From Stenomitos frigidus ULC18 (lineage in GTDB: Bacteria; Cyanobacteriota; Cyanobacteriia; Leptolyngbyales; Leptolyngbyaceae), in the NCBI RefSeq assembly GCF_003003795.1, contig NZ_PVWK01000142.1, positions 62,001 to 126,000 of the forward strand: a stretch of 64,000 nt of DNA, written 5' to 3'. Every line of letters begins with the position of its first letter. Within the stretch, counting starts at the first letter, position 1. The notes below the pieces were generated by a model. That model did no database searches. It was not told where the DNA came from and was given only the letters and a program-made list of their open reading frames with translations. A program made the position numbers and the translations under genes. This document shows, one piece after another, positions 1-9,082 of this stretch.

Positions 1-1
1 G

Positions 2-1210
2 GCTCCGATCGTGGACGTGAACAATAATCCTGATAATCCCGTGATTAATGTGCGATCGTTTGGCGAAACGCCCGCGATCGTTAGTCAACTCATTACAGCC
101 TTCTTGCGAGGCGCACAACGCCATCCCGTTTTGACGGCTGCGAAACATTTCCCCGGTCATGGTGACACAGCGGTTGATTCTCATTTGGCCTTACCTGTTT
201 TACCCCATGCGCTCGATCGTTTGGCTCAAATCGAAATCCCACCGTTTAAGGCTGCGATCGCGGCAGGGGTGGATACGGTGATGAGTGCCCACGTGAAAAT
301 TCCAGCGCTAGATCCAGAGTTTCCGGCAACGCTGTCGTCGCGTATTTTGACGCAGGAGTTGCGGCAGGCACTGGGCTTCGACGGTTTAATCGTCACCGAT
401 GCTTTGGTCATGGGAGCGATCGCCGATCGCTACGGTGCCAATGAAGCAGCCGTTCTAGCAGTCGAAGCGGGTGCCGATATTCTGCTGATGCCGCTCGATC
501 CAGAGGGTGCCATCCAAGCTATCTGCGAGGCGATCGAGACGGGGCGAATTGCTGTCGAGCGCATCCAGTCATCGGTTGAACGCATCTGGCGAGCCAAGTA
601 CAAAGTTTGCCCCTCGGTTGAAGGTGGCACGTCTCACGCCTGGGAAACACCACACTCAGTCCCGATCGAGACACAAACACTGACTACGCAGTTGGCGCAA
701 CCGCAGGCACAAGCGACGGTGGCTGCCATCTTGCAGGATTCAATGCAAGTCCATTGTCCGGAACACTCACGGTTGACGCAACCACGTTGGTCGCAAAATC
801 CCCGCAATCTGATCATTGTTGATGAGCTGTTGGCGTGTGAGGGTTTAGGACGGCATACGCCTGCGATCGCCTTGCCCCAAAGCCTGGGCTATCAGCTGCA
901 AGTGGTCGATCGCCATACACCTGCGATCGCGCTTAATGCCGCTACCATAACCTGGCAACCGACTCTGCTACAGCTCTTCATTCGCGGCAATCCCTTTCGT
1001 GGTAGTGCTGGCTTGACTCACACTGCGATCGATTGGTTTCATTTTTTGGTGGAAACTGATCAACTTCTGGCGCTGGTGCTTTACGGTAGTCCTTATGTTC
1101 TCGACAAATTCTTGCCGAGCCTGCCAGCCGGTGTGCCTTACGTGTTTACCTATGGACAGATGCCGTCAGCACAGACGATCGCGCTAGAGTTTTTGCGAAC
1201 TCCTCAATAG
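2..1210 (+). CDS. Glycoside hydrolase family 3 (NagZ-like), 5' end outside window
   Basis: The frame is open from the first bases, so the start and N-terminal barrel strands lie upstream. What remains shows the family 3 beta-N-acetylhexosaminidase signature KHFPGHGDTAVDSH, whose Asp-His pair is the NagZ-type acid/base loop, followed by TDALVMGAI, which holds the nucleophile Asp. From about residue 230 a less conserved C-terminal domain follows; NagZ enzymes of Gram-negatives often lack one, but cyanobacterial homologues carry it. The family removes beta-linked GlcNAc from glycans, in NagZ from muropeptides during wall recycling. An eight-residue stretch, RHTPAIAL, occurs twice about 21 residues apart and each copy is built around a HIP1-like site. 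Substrate is inferred from the motif only. Confidence 0.85.
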   Translation, partial: APIVDVNNNPDNPVINVRSFGETPAIVSQLITAFLRGAQRHPVLTAAKHFPGHGDTAVDSHLALPVLPHALDRLAQIEIPPFKAAIAAGVDTVMSAHVKIPALDPEFPATLSSRILTQELRQALGFDGLIVTDALVMGAIADRYGANEAAVLAVEAGADILLMPLDPEGAIQAICEAIETGRIAVERIQSSVERIWRAKYKVCPSVEGGTSHAWETPHSVPIETQTLTTQLAQPQAQATVAAILQDSMQVHCPEHSRLTQPRWSQNPRNLIIVDELLACEGLGRHTPAIALPQSLGYQLQVVDRHTPAIALNAATITWQPTLLQLFIRGNPFRGSAGLTHTAIDWFHFLVETDQLLALVLYGSPYVLDKFLPSLPAGVPYVFTYGQMPSAQTIALEFLRTPQ

Positions 1211-1276
1211 AAAACGGGTTCCTGGACGCAACCTCAACACTCAAATGCCACATGGTAAAGAAATCCGGTTTCTGGA

Positions 1277-1840
1277 TTAAATTACATCCAACAGCGATCG
1301 AAATGTTGCTGCGAGATCCTTGAGCTGATAATGCGCGTTCAAACCACTGGGATTGGGCAACACCCAGACGATCGTGCCTTGCAACGCGTCTGATGGTAGT
1401 CCTTCTGACTGTCGCCCGATCGTTGCTTTGGGTCGTCCAAAGGCCGTGCGATAAGCACCAATGCCTAACACCGCAAGCACCTGGGGCTGATAGCGCTGCA
1501 CTTTGGCTAAAAGCTGCTTTCCACCCACAATAAGCTCATCGGTTGAAAGCTGATCGGCGGTGGCTGTTGCGCGATCGACCACATTGGTAATGCCATAGCC
1601 CAACTGCAACAGATCGCGATCGTTTCTAGGCGCATACAAGCGCTCTGTAAAACCAGCAGCGTGAAGAGTCGGCCAAAACCGATTACCAGGACGCGCAAAA
1701 TGATGCCCAACCACTGCACTGTACAGACTGGGATTAATGCCACAGAACAAGACCCGTAAGTCAGGCGCAATAAGATCGGGAACCGTTGTACCGATCGCCG
1801 CTTGAATCTCGGCTTTGGTCGGCTTATGGAGAGGGGGCAT
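1277..1840 (-). CDS. mug: G/T(U) mismatch-specific DNA glycosylase
   Basis: The 187-residue protein belongs to the Mug/TDG branch of the uracil-DNA glycosylase superfamily, which excises uracil or thymine mispaired with guanine. The diagnostic GINPS motif lies near residue 33, in the substrate pocket, and NPSGLNAHY near residue 162 is the second conserved loop that intercalates into DNA. The Asn of GINPS is the residue that activates water in this family. The length is close to that of E. coli Mug with a short N-terminal extension. It converges on the GH3 gene with a 66-base gap. Its start lies next to a heptamer repeat block. Confidence 0.87.
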   Translation of the reverse strand: MPPLHKPTKAEIQAAIGTTVPDLIAPDLRVLFCGINPSLYSAVVGHHFARPGNRFWPTLHAAGFTERLYAPRNDRDLLQLGYGITNVVDRATATADQLSTDELIVGGKQLLAKVQRYQPQVLAVLGIGAYRTAFGRPKATIGRQSEGLPSDALQGTIVWVLPNPSGLNAHYQLKDLAATFRSLLDVI

Positions 1841-1841
1841 A

Positions 1842-1876
1842 GGAGTGGGGAGTAGGGAGTAGGGGATGGAGAGTAG
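1842..1876. repeat. Tandem heptamer repeat (GGAGTRG type)
   Basis: Five consecutive 7-base units (GGAGTGG, GGAGTAG, GGAGTAG, GGGATGG, AGAGTAG) sit directly upstream of the mug start codon. This is the short tandemly repeated repetitive sequence class known from filamentous cyanobacteria. Confidence 0.8.
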
Positions 1877-2025
1877 GGGAAATTTAACATGAACAGACTT
1901 TGCAAAAGCAAGCTAAGTTCTGCGTCAATATTGACTACTTCGTCAGGGCATTTCGGAGAGCCAGCACTATTGCGAATCACTTCAGCCTAAGATGGAAAGT
2001 TGTTGTCATCGGGATGGTGAAGGTC

Positions 2026-2961
2026 ATGCGGATCTTGATTATGGGAGGTACCCGGTTTGTCGGCGTTTACCTGACGCGTCTTTTGGTGAAACAAGGGCAT
2101 GAGGTTGTGCTGTTTAATCGAGGCAAAAAGCCTGCCCCTGTAGACGGCATTCAACAGATTCATGGCGATCGCACCAACGCTACCGATCTCAAAGACAAGC
2201 TCTCTGACGAAACTTTCGATGTCATCTTCGACAACAACGGGCGCGAGCTGAGCGACACCCAACTGCTTGCAGAACTCTTCAATGGCAAAATGCAGCAGTT
2301 TGTCTACATGAGCTCTGCTGGTGTGTATTTAAAGTCTGACCAGATGCCTCATTTAGAAGCCGACCCGGTCGATCCTCAGAGTCGGCACAAGGGGAAACAT
2401 GAAACGGAAGCTTACCTGGTGAGACACGATGTTCCCTTTACGTCGATCCGCCCTACCTACATCTACGGACCACAAAACTACAATGATCTGGAAGCCTGGT
2501 TTTTCGATCGCATTGTGCGCGATCGTCCCATTCCGATTCCGGGTCACGGTCAACATTTGACCCAATTTGGGCACGTACAGGATCTGGCACAAGCCATGAC
2601 TCAGGTTTTAGGTAAGGCCAGCGCTGTAGGCCAAATTTACAATGTTTCGGGCGATCGCTACATCACCTTCGACGGTCTTGCTCGTGCCTGTGCGGTGGCG
2701 GCTGGAAAGTCTCCTGAGGCGCTTGCGATCGTTCATTACGATCCCAAACAATTCGATTTTGGTAAGCGCAAAGCCTTTCCCCTTCGCGCACAGCACTTTT
2801 TTGCTTCGATTCAAAAGGCTCAAAACGAACTCAACTGGCAACCTCGGTACGATTTGGTCTCAGGACTCAAAGACTCCTTCCAAAATGACTATCTGAGTTC
2901 GGGACGAGACAAGACAGAAGTAGATTTCTCCGTTGACGAGGAAATTCTGGCAGTGAGGTGA
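2026..2961 (+). CDS. NAD-dependent epimerase-like protein, CSP41b-related
   Basis: An atypical short-chain dehydrogenase/epimerase of 311 residues. It opens with a Rossmann beta-strand and the glycine motif GGTRFVG and continues with YMSSAGVY and RPTYIYGPQNYND, which match the family of plant chloroplast stem-loop binding proteins CSP41a/b and their cyanobacterial relatives. Plant members associate with ribosomes and chloroplast RNA; the cyanobacterial role is not settled. The open frame extends to 1900, but homology begins at the ATG at 2026 (ATG at 2014 is possible), so the upstream 42 codons are left out. It stands alone, with mug divergent on the left. Confidence 0.8.
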   Translation: MRILIMGGTRFVGVYLTRLLVKQGHEVVLFNRGKKPAPVDGIQQIHGDRTNATDLKDKLSDETFDVIFDNNGRELSDTQLLAELFNGKMQQFVYMSSAGVYLKSDQMPHLEADPVDPQSRHKGKHETEAYLVRHDVPFTSIRPTYIYGPQNYNDLEAWFFDRIVRDRPIPIPGHGQHLTQFGHVQDLAQAMTQVLGKASAVGQIYNVSGDRYITFDGLARACAVAAGKSPEALAIVHYDPKQFDFGKRKAFPLRAQHFFASIQKAQNELNWQPRYDLVSGLKDSFQNDYLSSGRDKTEVDFSVDEEILAVR

Positions 2962-3126
2962 GAGAAAGGCTGCAAGCTGAAGCCTGAAGCTTTGAGTTTT
3001 GAGTTCTAAGCCTTCTGCTGGCCACTGACCGCTGATCGCTGGTTCCTCACTCCTCACCTCTCCATGCTGCAAAACTCCCAACTCCTACTAAACTTTTTAA
3101 CAGAGTGATTAGGCAAAGTAACGTTT

Positions 3127-4302
3127 GTGGGGATTATTGGGAGCATTGCGATCGCGATCGTTGTTGTAGCAGTTTTCTTGCTGCTCGCATTAGATCTTCA
3201 GTACCGCCTTCGACCGGGAAATAAGCTAGAGCTAACGGCTGGTAATTGGCAGCTTGAGAGCTATGAACCGCAGCGCTACTTGCTAGTCGGTGAGTTGGCA
3301 TTTCATAACCTCACCCAGCGGTTTGAAGTGATGGTGCCAGAAATCTGGGTAGAGGTAAAACTGCTCTCTGCTGCTAGCCTCAAAGGCATTACAACCAGCA
3401 CGCAGGTCATTCCCCGCTATCAGGGTGCCGAATTCAGAGCCGATGGGTACTGGGAAGGGCACATTGTGAAGCAGGATGTGTCGCCGATCGAAATTCAGGT
3501 TGAATTGCAGGGAGATGATTTGATTGGGCTGAGAGTGGCCTGGATACGAGTGCACTACATGACTTATGGTCCGCAGGGACGTTTTCCCAAAGTGCGTCAT
3601 GTGATTGTGCCACTGACCTTTCCCAGCGCAGACGATTCTAAACACTGGCGACCGGCTAACAATGCTGATGTGCTGCCCATTCGTACCCATTTGCTGACGC
3701 ATTTAGACAACCCTGTAGCGGTCATCCAGCGCTATGTGTTGCCCAACGCTCAACCGGGTGATGTCGTCACGATTGGGGAAACCCCGTTAGCAATCATGCA
3801 AGGCCGCTTTCGGCACCCCAGTGAAGTGAAGCCAGGATGGGTGGCGCGGCGGTTATGCTACCTCTTTTTACCAACATCTAGTTTGGCAACCGCCTGTGGC
3901 TTGCAAACGTTGGTAGATTTGGTGGGTCCTGTACGAGTGTTGGTGGCGTTTTTAGTGGGCGCGATCGCTAAAGTGTTGGGCAAACCTGGCGTGTTTTACC
4001 AACTGGCTGGGGAGCAGGCTCGTCTCATTGATGATGTTACGGGTACCATCCCACCCTACGACCAGTTCATTGTCTTGGGGCCGGACAATCCGCAGCAGGT
4101 GGTTGATCAAATCAAGCGCGAAACGGGGTTATCCGCTGCCATTGTAGATGTCAACGATTTAAGAGCGGTAAAGGTCTTGGCAGCATCCTCAGACCTTTCA
4201 GTGCCGTTTCTCAAACAGGCATTAATCAAAAACCCAGCAGGCAATGCCAGCGAACAAACGCCTGTTGTTCTGATTCGACCCGTTAAAGCGTTAGGCGAAT
4301 AG
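3127..4302 (+). CDS. Membrane-anchored F420-0:glutamate ligase-like protein
   Basis: A 391-residue protein with one N-terminal membrane segment (about residues 4-22) and a long soluble part. The stretch around residues 214-230, GDVVTIGETPLAIMQGR, resembles the CofE/FbiB gamma-glutamyl ligase family, and cyanobacterial proteins of this type are commonly annotated that way. Cyanobacteria with this gene do not necessarily make classical F420 by the archaeal route, so the reaction should not be assumed. A hydrophobic segment near residues 265-285 may be a second membrane contact. Translation starts at GTG 3127; no in-frame ATG fits better. The function is unproven. Confidence 0.6.
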   Translation: MGIIGSIAIAIVVVAVFLLLALDLQYRLRPGNKLELTAGNWQLESYEPQRYLLVGELAFHNLTQRFEVMVPEIWVEVKLLSAASLKGITTSTQVIPRYQGAEFRADGYWEGHIVKQDVSPIEIQVELQGDDLIGLRVAWIRVHYMTYGPQGRFPKVRHVIVPLTFPSADDSKHWRPANNADVLPIRTHLLTHLDNPVAVIQRYVLPNAQPGDVVTIGETPLAIMQGRFRHPSEVKPGWVARRLCYLFLPTSSLATACGLQTLVDLVGPVRVLVAFLVGAIAKVLGKPGVFYQLAGEQARLIDDVTGTIPPYDQFIVLGPDNPQQVVDQIKRETGLSAAIVDVNDLRAVKVLAASSDLSVPFLKQALIKNPAGNASEQTPVVLIRPVKALGE

Positions 4303-4465
4303 ACGGCGAAAGGCCAGCAGACTGGCGGTCGCAATCCTTAAGCTGATCAGTGATTGCAGCCTCTACGTGTGAGGGACGTCCTGTTTCGTCTGTAAACCCT
4401 TTAGAATGTAAATTAAGCCTTCAAGTTCTGGACGTTGCGCGCGGCTGGTTGCAGCCATACCCACG

Positions 4466-5803
4466 ATGACTCAAGTTCTCCCTCAGACGACTCAAGTCGT
4501 GATTCGATCAATTCAGTATCGCGATTTGGAAACGATCGAGCGTCTCTGTGAAGCAGACTCTGACCAAGAAAGTGTCCCTACCACTGACACTGGAAAGCCT
4601 TTAAAAGCTTTGTCATTGCTACCTTGGCGGGGCTTGAAGAAAGCCCTTAGTCTCGTGTGGACACCATCGCAGCAAACCTTTGGGGCATACTTTGCCGATG
4701 ATCAGGACAATCAGCTCCGAGGGATGATTCGCATTTCGCCCTTTAATCGCACCCGCAGCACCTGGCGCGTCGATCGCGTTGCGGTTGTGCATCACGCTGA
4801 GCCAGTTGCCGAGGCTCCTACTCCTGAAGTGCCTGAGCCATCAAAACTGCCTCCCAAGCTGAGCCTCGCAACCGTTGGTTCGCAGCTACTGCGGCACTGC
4901 TTTGAAAAAATCTGGGAGGCGCGTACCTGGCTTTTGGAAGTGGATGTCAACGATACAGCACTGTTGGCGTTATACCGTCAGAACGGGTTTCAGCCGTTGG
5001 CGCAGATGACCTATTGGTTGCTTGCGCCTGAACAACTCCAGGAGATCGCCGAGCGGGAGCCTGACTTGCCCAACCTGCTGCCGATTAGTAATGCGGATGC
5101 TCAACTGTTGTATCAACTCGATACAGCCGCCATGCCACCCTTAGTACGGCAGGTGTTCGATCGCCATGTGCTCGATTTCAAAACAAGCTTGCTTAGCTCG
5201 CTGATGGGTGGCGTCAAAAATTGGTTTAGCCATGCTGAGGTCGTCAGTGGCTATGTCTTTGAGCCACAGCGGAAAGCCGCGATCGGCTATTTTCAAATTC
5301 GGCTCTGTCGCGATGGCTCGCAGCCCCACCAGGCGCAGCTGACTGTGCATCCTGCCTATACCTGGCTCTACCCTGAACTTATGTCCCAAATGGCGCGTAT
5401 TACTCAAGAAGTGCCGCCTCAAATTCTGGAGCTGGCGTCGTCTGATTACCAGCCAGAACGCGAAGAGTATCTAGAGCGCATTGGCGCCAATCGAGTCGCT
5501 CATACGTTGATGATGTCGCGATCGGTCTGGCACAAACTGCGGGAATCCAAGCTGCCTATGGCACTCGACTCCCTCCAACTTTCCGAAGTACTGCAGGGGT
5601 TTAAACCCGCCCGTAAACCAGTACCGGGACGTATTTCACTGCTGCGGTTGTGGAATCAATCAACGACCGATCCCAAAGCAGATGTCAGTCAGCCGAGCGG
5701 CGATGCCACTGCAGCAGATGATTCTTTGCGAAGCAATCCCTTGCTAAACTTACCGACCTCAACCGACTTTTCTGACCCGCCTCAAGAAGGCCCTTGCTGC
5801 TAA
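4466..5803 (+). CDS. GNAT family N-acetyltransferase, two-lobed
   Basis: A 445-residue protein whose N-terminal half shows the GNAT layout: substrate strand (IRSIQYRDLETIERLCEAD), a region near residues 132-145 in the position of the acetyl-CoA loop, and the downstream ALYRQNGFQPL motif typical of GNAT strand 5/helix 4. The second half is less conserved but has a similar ending (EEYLERIGANRVAHTLMMSR), suggesting a tandem GNAT-like fold. The canonical Q/RxxGxG/A loop is poor, so catalysis is uncertain. The gene ends 13 bases before ruvX and probably starts that transcription unit. Confidence 0.65.
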   Translation: MTQVLPQTTQVVIRSIQYRDLETIERLCEADSDQESVPTTDTGKPLKALSLLPWRGLKKALSLVWTPSQQTFGAYFADDQDNQLRGMIRISPFNRTRSTWRVDRVAVVHHAEPVAEAPTPEVPEPSKLPPKLSLATVGSQLLRHCFEKIWEARTWLLEVDVNDTALLALYRQNGFQPLAQMTYWLLAPEQLQEIAEREPDLPNLLPISNADAQLLYQLDTAAMPPLVRQVFDRHVLDFKTSLLSSLMGGVKNWFSHAEVVSGYVFEPQRKAAIGYFQIRLCRDGSQPHQAQLTVHPAYTWLYPELMSQMARITQEVPPQILELASSDYQPEREEYLERIGANRVAHTLMMSRSVWHKLRESKLPMALDSLQLSEVLQGFKPARKPVPGRISLLRLWNQSTTDPKADVSQPSGDATAADDSLRSNPLLNLPTSTDFSDPPQEGPCC

Positions 5804-5816
5804 GCGGTATCTTTGG

Positions 5817-6308
5817 ATGCACATTTCCGCCCTGGGGCTAGACGTTGGAAGTAAGCGAATTGGTGTTGCTGGCTGCGATCGCACGGGCTTGATTGCTATA
5901 GGGCTGACTACGATTGAGCGTCAATCGTTCCAGCAAGTGCAAGCCGAGCTACAGCAGTTGGTCGCTGAACGTGAGGTGCAAATCCTGGTCGTTGGCTTGC
6001 CCTATACCATGAACGGAGCAATTGGTGCTCAAGCGCGACAGGTGCAGAAATTTGCGCGGGCAATGGCAAAAGCACTACAACTACCTCTGGAATATGTTGA
6101 TGAACGGTTGACCTCTTACCAGGCAGAACAACTCCTGCATGCACAGAATCTTTCGCCTTCTCGCAATAAAGGACTAATCGATCGCAAAGCAGCGTCACTC
6201 ATTCTGCAACAATGGTTGGATGAGCGCCGCCTCAAGGCAACTTATACACTAACGTCTCCGCAGCCCGATGCGGCTGACTCCGAAGCCTTGGATTCAACCT
6301 TCTTCTGA
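5817..6308 (+). CDS. ruvX: Putative Holliday junction resolvase RuvX (YqgF)
   Basis: A 163-residue RNase H-fold protein of the YqgF/RuvX family. It begins with the metal-binding strand LGLDVGSKRIGVA, has VVGLPYTMNG in the middle and DERLTSYQAEQ near the C-terminal third, which supplies the second acidic residue; a late Asp in LIDRKAA completes the set. Members process Holliday junctions and in E. coli also act in 16S rRNA 5' maturation. The ATG at 5817 follows the GNAT gene by 13 bases. It is in line with DUF3727, mltG and YqeG-type genes, a common neighbourhood in cyanobacteria. Confidence 0.92.
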   Translation: MHISALGLDVGSKRIGVAGCDRTGLIAIGLTTIERQSFQQVQAELQQLVAEREVQILVVGLPYTMNGAIGAQARQVQKFARAMAKALQLPLEYVDERLTSYQAEQLLHAQNLSPSRNKGLIDRKAASLILQQWLDERRLKATYTLTSPQPDAADSEALDSTFF

Positions 6309-6341
6309 GTCACGGGTAGAGATGTGTAAAGAGCCTGTAAC

Positions 6342-6929
6342 ATGACCGATTTTAGTGGAGAGTCCGGAATGGATGAAGACGATCTTGAGATGGATGTAGA
6401 AACCGTTACCTTGACGGATGATGCCGGACGGACGATTACCTGCACCATTGAACATGCTCTCGAAGTCGAAGGGCAGGACTACGTGCTGCTACTGCCAGTA
6501 GACTCGCCCGTCGAAATCATTGCTTGGCAAGAAGATGGTGACGAGGAGGAAGCTGTCCCAGTCGAAGACGATGAAGACATTAATCTTCTCTTTCCTGTGG
6601 CCAAAGTGGTGTTGGAAGAGCAGAATCTTGTGCTCAAGCGTACCGCTGTCACCTTGACCGTTGAGGGTGATCTTCCCGATTTAACTGAGGAAGATGATCT
6701 GGCAGGTTTGGAATCTGATGGAGAGGGCGAAGAGGAGGAGCTTCAGTTCCTGGCAAGCTTCTATTATGAAGAGCAAGAATTCGGCATTTACGCACCGCTG
6801 GATCCCTTTTTCATCCTGGCGCGGGTAGATGCTAACAATCAACCTCAGCTGCTTTCGCCCGAAGAGTTGGAGAAGATTGAACCACTGCTGCCAATGATTG
6901 AAGACCAGTTGATTGATCAGTTCGAATAA
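6342..6929 (+). CDS. DUF3727 family acidic protein
   Basis: A strongly acidic 195-residue protein rich in Asp/Glu runs. Residues 19-60 (VTLTDDAGRTITCTIEHAL and following) form the DUF1292-like half, and the second half (FLASFYYEEQEFGIYAPLDP) the DUF3727 part, so the protein looks like two related small beta domains. The family is found in cyanobacteria and in plastid-bearing plants. No enzymatic motif is visible. It is 33 bases after ruvX and precedes mltG, the usual cyanobacterial order. Function unknown. Confidence 0.8.
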   Translation: MTDFSGESGMDEDDLEMDVETVTLTDDAGRTITCTIEHALEVEGQDYVLLLPVDSPVEIIAWQEDGDEEEAVPVEDDEDINLLFPVAKVVLEEQNLVLKRTAVTLTVEGDLPDLTEEDDLAGLESDGEGEEEELQFLASFYYEEQEFGIYAPLDPFFILARVDANNQPQLLSPEELEKIEPLLPMIEDQLIDQFE

Positions 6930-7049
6930 GTTTGCAAGTTGTTAGTGTTTGGTTGTTAGCTGTTAAAGTGGTGGGCTGCTAGATGCCGATCGCTGGCGGC
7001 TAACAACTGATTTCTTTGCCCCTTTTAAAGCGATTAAGCCATCTTAATA

Positions 7050-7091
7050 GTGCATGAAAGCAATAAAGAGGTGCATGAAAGCAATAAAGAG
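7050..7091 (+). repeat. Perfect 21-bp tandem duplication at the mltG start
   Basis: Two identical 21-base copies, each containing an ATG followed by codons for K-A-I-K. The duplication is in frame and adds seven codons to the predicted N-terminus. Confidence 0.93.
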
Positions 7092-8253
7092 CATGACTAA
7101 AGGTGTGATCGTCCTACTGCTGCTATTGGCAGCGACCGGGGCGATTGGCTGGCGCGCTTGGGCTTGGTGGACAGCTGCCAGTGCCCCCCCGATCGCGTCA
7201 GGAGCACCGGATAAACCAGTGAAGCTTCGCGTTCCTCAGGGTACCTCTGCTCAGGAAATTGGCAGGGATTTACAGGCGCTGGGCGTCATTCGTTCGGCGA
7301 CAGCGTGGGATCTCTGGTCGCGTTGGCTGATGTTTCACGAGCCGGAGGGAGGCTTTAAGGCAGGCATCTATCAACTGTCGCGCACAGAAGCACTGGAAGA
7401 TGTGGCGACTAAAATCTGGTCAGGGGACGTCGTCCACTTGAGCTATACGATCCCTGAAGGCTGGTCGCTGCGGCAAATGGCAGCTTACTTTGAGGCCGAA
7501 GGTTTTTTCTCGGCGCAGGACTTTCTCACCGCCGTGGAGCGCTTGCCAACGGCTCAGTATGCCTGGCTACCGACTAATAGAGCACCTGGGCAACTTCTCC
7601 TGGAAGGCTTTCTCTATCCCGATACCTATCAGGTTTCTGGCTTACCTGCAAAGCCGGAGACCGTCTTGAAACAAATGCTCGATCGGTTTGAGCAGGTAGC
7701 ACTCCCTCTTTACGAGCAAGGGCACAAACAAAAGCAGTCGGAACATAAGCAAACAGCCTTAAGCTTTACCCAATGGGTTACCCTGGCCAGCATTGTCGAG
7801 AAAGAGGCGGTGATCGCTAATGAACGCACTCGCATTGCAGGCGTCTTTATGAATCGCTTAAGGAAGAAAATTCCCCTTGGCGCTGACCCAACGGTTGAAT
7901 ATGGGCTAGGCATCCAGCAAACGCCAGACCAACCCCTTTCTCTTGCGCAAGTACGAACGCCGTCTGCCTACAATACTTATCTCAACACGGGCTTACCACC
8001 AACTCCGATCGCTAGTCCTGGTTTAGCTAGCCTTAAAGCGGCGCTCAACCCAGAAAACACTGATTTTCTCTACTTCGTTGCACGGTACGATGGTACTCAT
8101 GTCTTTAGCCGCACCCTGGCAGAACACCAGGCCGCCCAAGTCATTATTCAGGATAAGCGCAAATCTACCAAACAAAGCAACGCTCAGGGGCAAAGCCAAC
8201 CAGATCAGGGCTCTCAAAGTAGCCTACCCGGACGCGATCGTGCGCTGCTTTAA
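7054..8253 (+). CDS. mltG: Endolytic murein transglycosylase MltG
   Basis: A 399-residue YceG/MltG family protein with one N-terminal membrane segment (about residues 16-36) and a periplasmic catalytic part. The catalytic Glu lies in ASIVEKEAVIANERTRIAG, and YNTYLNTGLPPTPIASPG plus the ALNPENTDFLYFV stretch are the conserved C-terminal features. The enzyme cleaves nascent glycan strands and is thought to set their length. The start is ambiguous: a perfect 21-bp tandem duplication (7050-7091) repeats the beginning of the gene, giving in-frame ATGs at 7054 and 7075 and another at 7093. ATG 7075 or 7093 may be the ancestral start. The C-terminus is Gln/Ser-rich. Confidence 0.92.
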   Translation: MKAIKRCMKAIKSMTKGVIVLLLLLAATGAIGWRAWAWWTAASAPPIASGAPDKPVKLRVPQGTSAQEIGRDLQALGVIRSATAWDLWSRWLMFHEPEGGFKAGIYQLSRTEALEDVATKIWSGDVVHLSYTIPEGWSLRQMAAYFEAEGFFSAQDFLTAVERLPTAQYAWLPTNRAPGQLLLEGFLYPDTYQVSGLPAKPETVLKQMLDRFEQVALPLYEQGHKQKQSEHKQTALSFTQWVTLASIVEKEAVIANERTRIAGVFMNRLRKKIPLGADPTVEYGLGIQQTPDQPLSLAQVRTPSAYNTYLNTGLPPTPIASPGLASLKAALNPENTDFLYFVARYDGTHVFSRTLAEHQAAQVIIQDKRKSTKQSNAQGQSQPDQGSQSSLPGRDRALL

Positions 8254-8322
8254 GACACTTTCTGCCTGTGAAAAGGTGGTTCCCAGTGCCTTCTGTAATC
8301 GTATTCTTTACTATTTTTGCTT

Positions 8323-8844
8323 ATGTCCTGTGGCGAACTTCTCCAACCCGACTTGATCTTACATGGACCGATCTTGAAGCTAACGCCTGATCTGCTGCGG
8401 CAGCATCAACTCAAAGGGTTAGTGCTTGATGTGGATGAGACGTTAGTGCCCATCCGTATGTCTGAGGTTTCAACAGAATTGCTGCCCTGGGTCAACGAGA
8501 TCCGCCAGGTCGCGACGTTGTGGCTGGTGAGTAATAACATCAGTGAAGGTCGGATTCAGCGCATTGCTAAAACGTTGGATCTACCTTACATCGCGGGTGC
8601 TGGTAAACCGTCTCGCCGGAAACTAAGACGAGCAGTTGATGATATGGCCTTGCCTGTAGAGCAAGTCGCGATGGTCGGCGATCGACTGTTCACCGACGTA
8701 CTTGCAGGTAATCGACTGGGCATGTTCACGATTCTTGTTGAACCGATGGTCAACCCTAACGAAGTGGTCAAACGGTCTCCTATCCATTCCTTTGAAGTTT
8801 GGCTGTCTCAAATGTTAGGGGCATCCTTTGTAACGGATAAGTAA
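8323..8844 (+). CDS. YqeG family HAD IIIA-type phosphatase
   Basis: A 173-residue HAD-superfamily phosphatase. LVLDVDETLVP carries the DxDxT nucleophile motif, LVSNN is motif II, GAGKPSRRKLRRA contains the motif III Lys, and MVGDRLFTDVLAGNRLG is motif IV. YqeG-type proteins resemble phosphatidylglycerophosphate phosphatases (Gep4/PTPMT-like), but the substrate here is not known. ATG 8323 (MSCGELLQPDL) fits the family's N-terminus; an in-frame TTG lies two codons upstream. The gene follows mltG by about 70 bases in the same direction. Confidence 0.87.
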   Translation: MSCGELLQPDLILHGPILKLTPDLLRQHQLKGLVLDVDETLVPIRMSEVSTELLPWVNEIRQVATLWLVSNNISEGRIQRIAKTLDLPYIAGAGKPSRRKLRRAVDDMALPVEQVAMVGDRLFTDVLAGNRLGMFTILVEPMVNPNEVVKRSPIHSFEVWLSQMLGASFVTDK

Positions 8845-9082
8845 GAGTCCCAGGTTGACCTCAAGCTTGCTTGACGTGGGTGATCAAAAATCTAAAAAAA
8901 AGCTTAAGTCAGTCAGGGATCAATGAAAACGGCTGCTAAATTGATGAACATAGTATTGGAGTCAGCTTATTTAAAGACTCTAACGACGAATGACTGTGAA
9001 TATGTGTGTGGGACGCTAGACCTTTCTGATGATGGTTCTGGCGTTTCGCCATTTTAAAGTGAGTTTTTAACTCGCTCATCAA

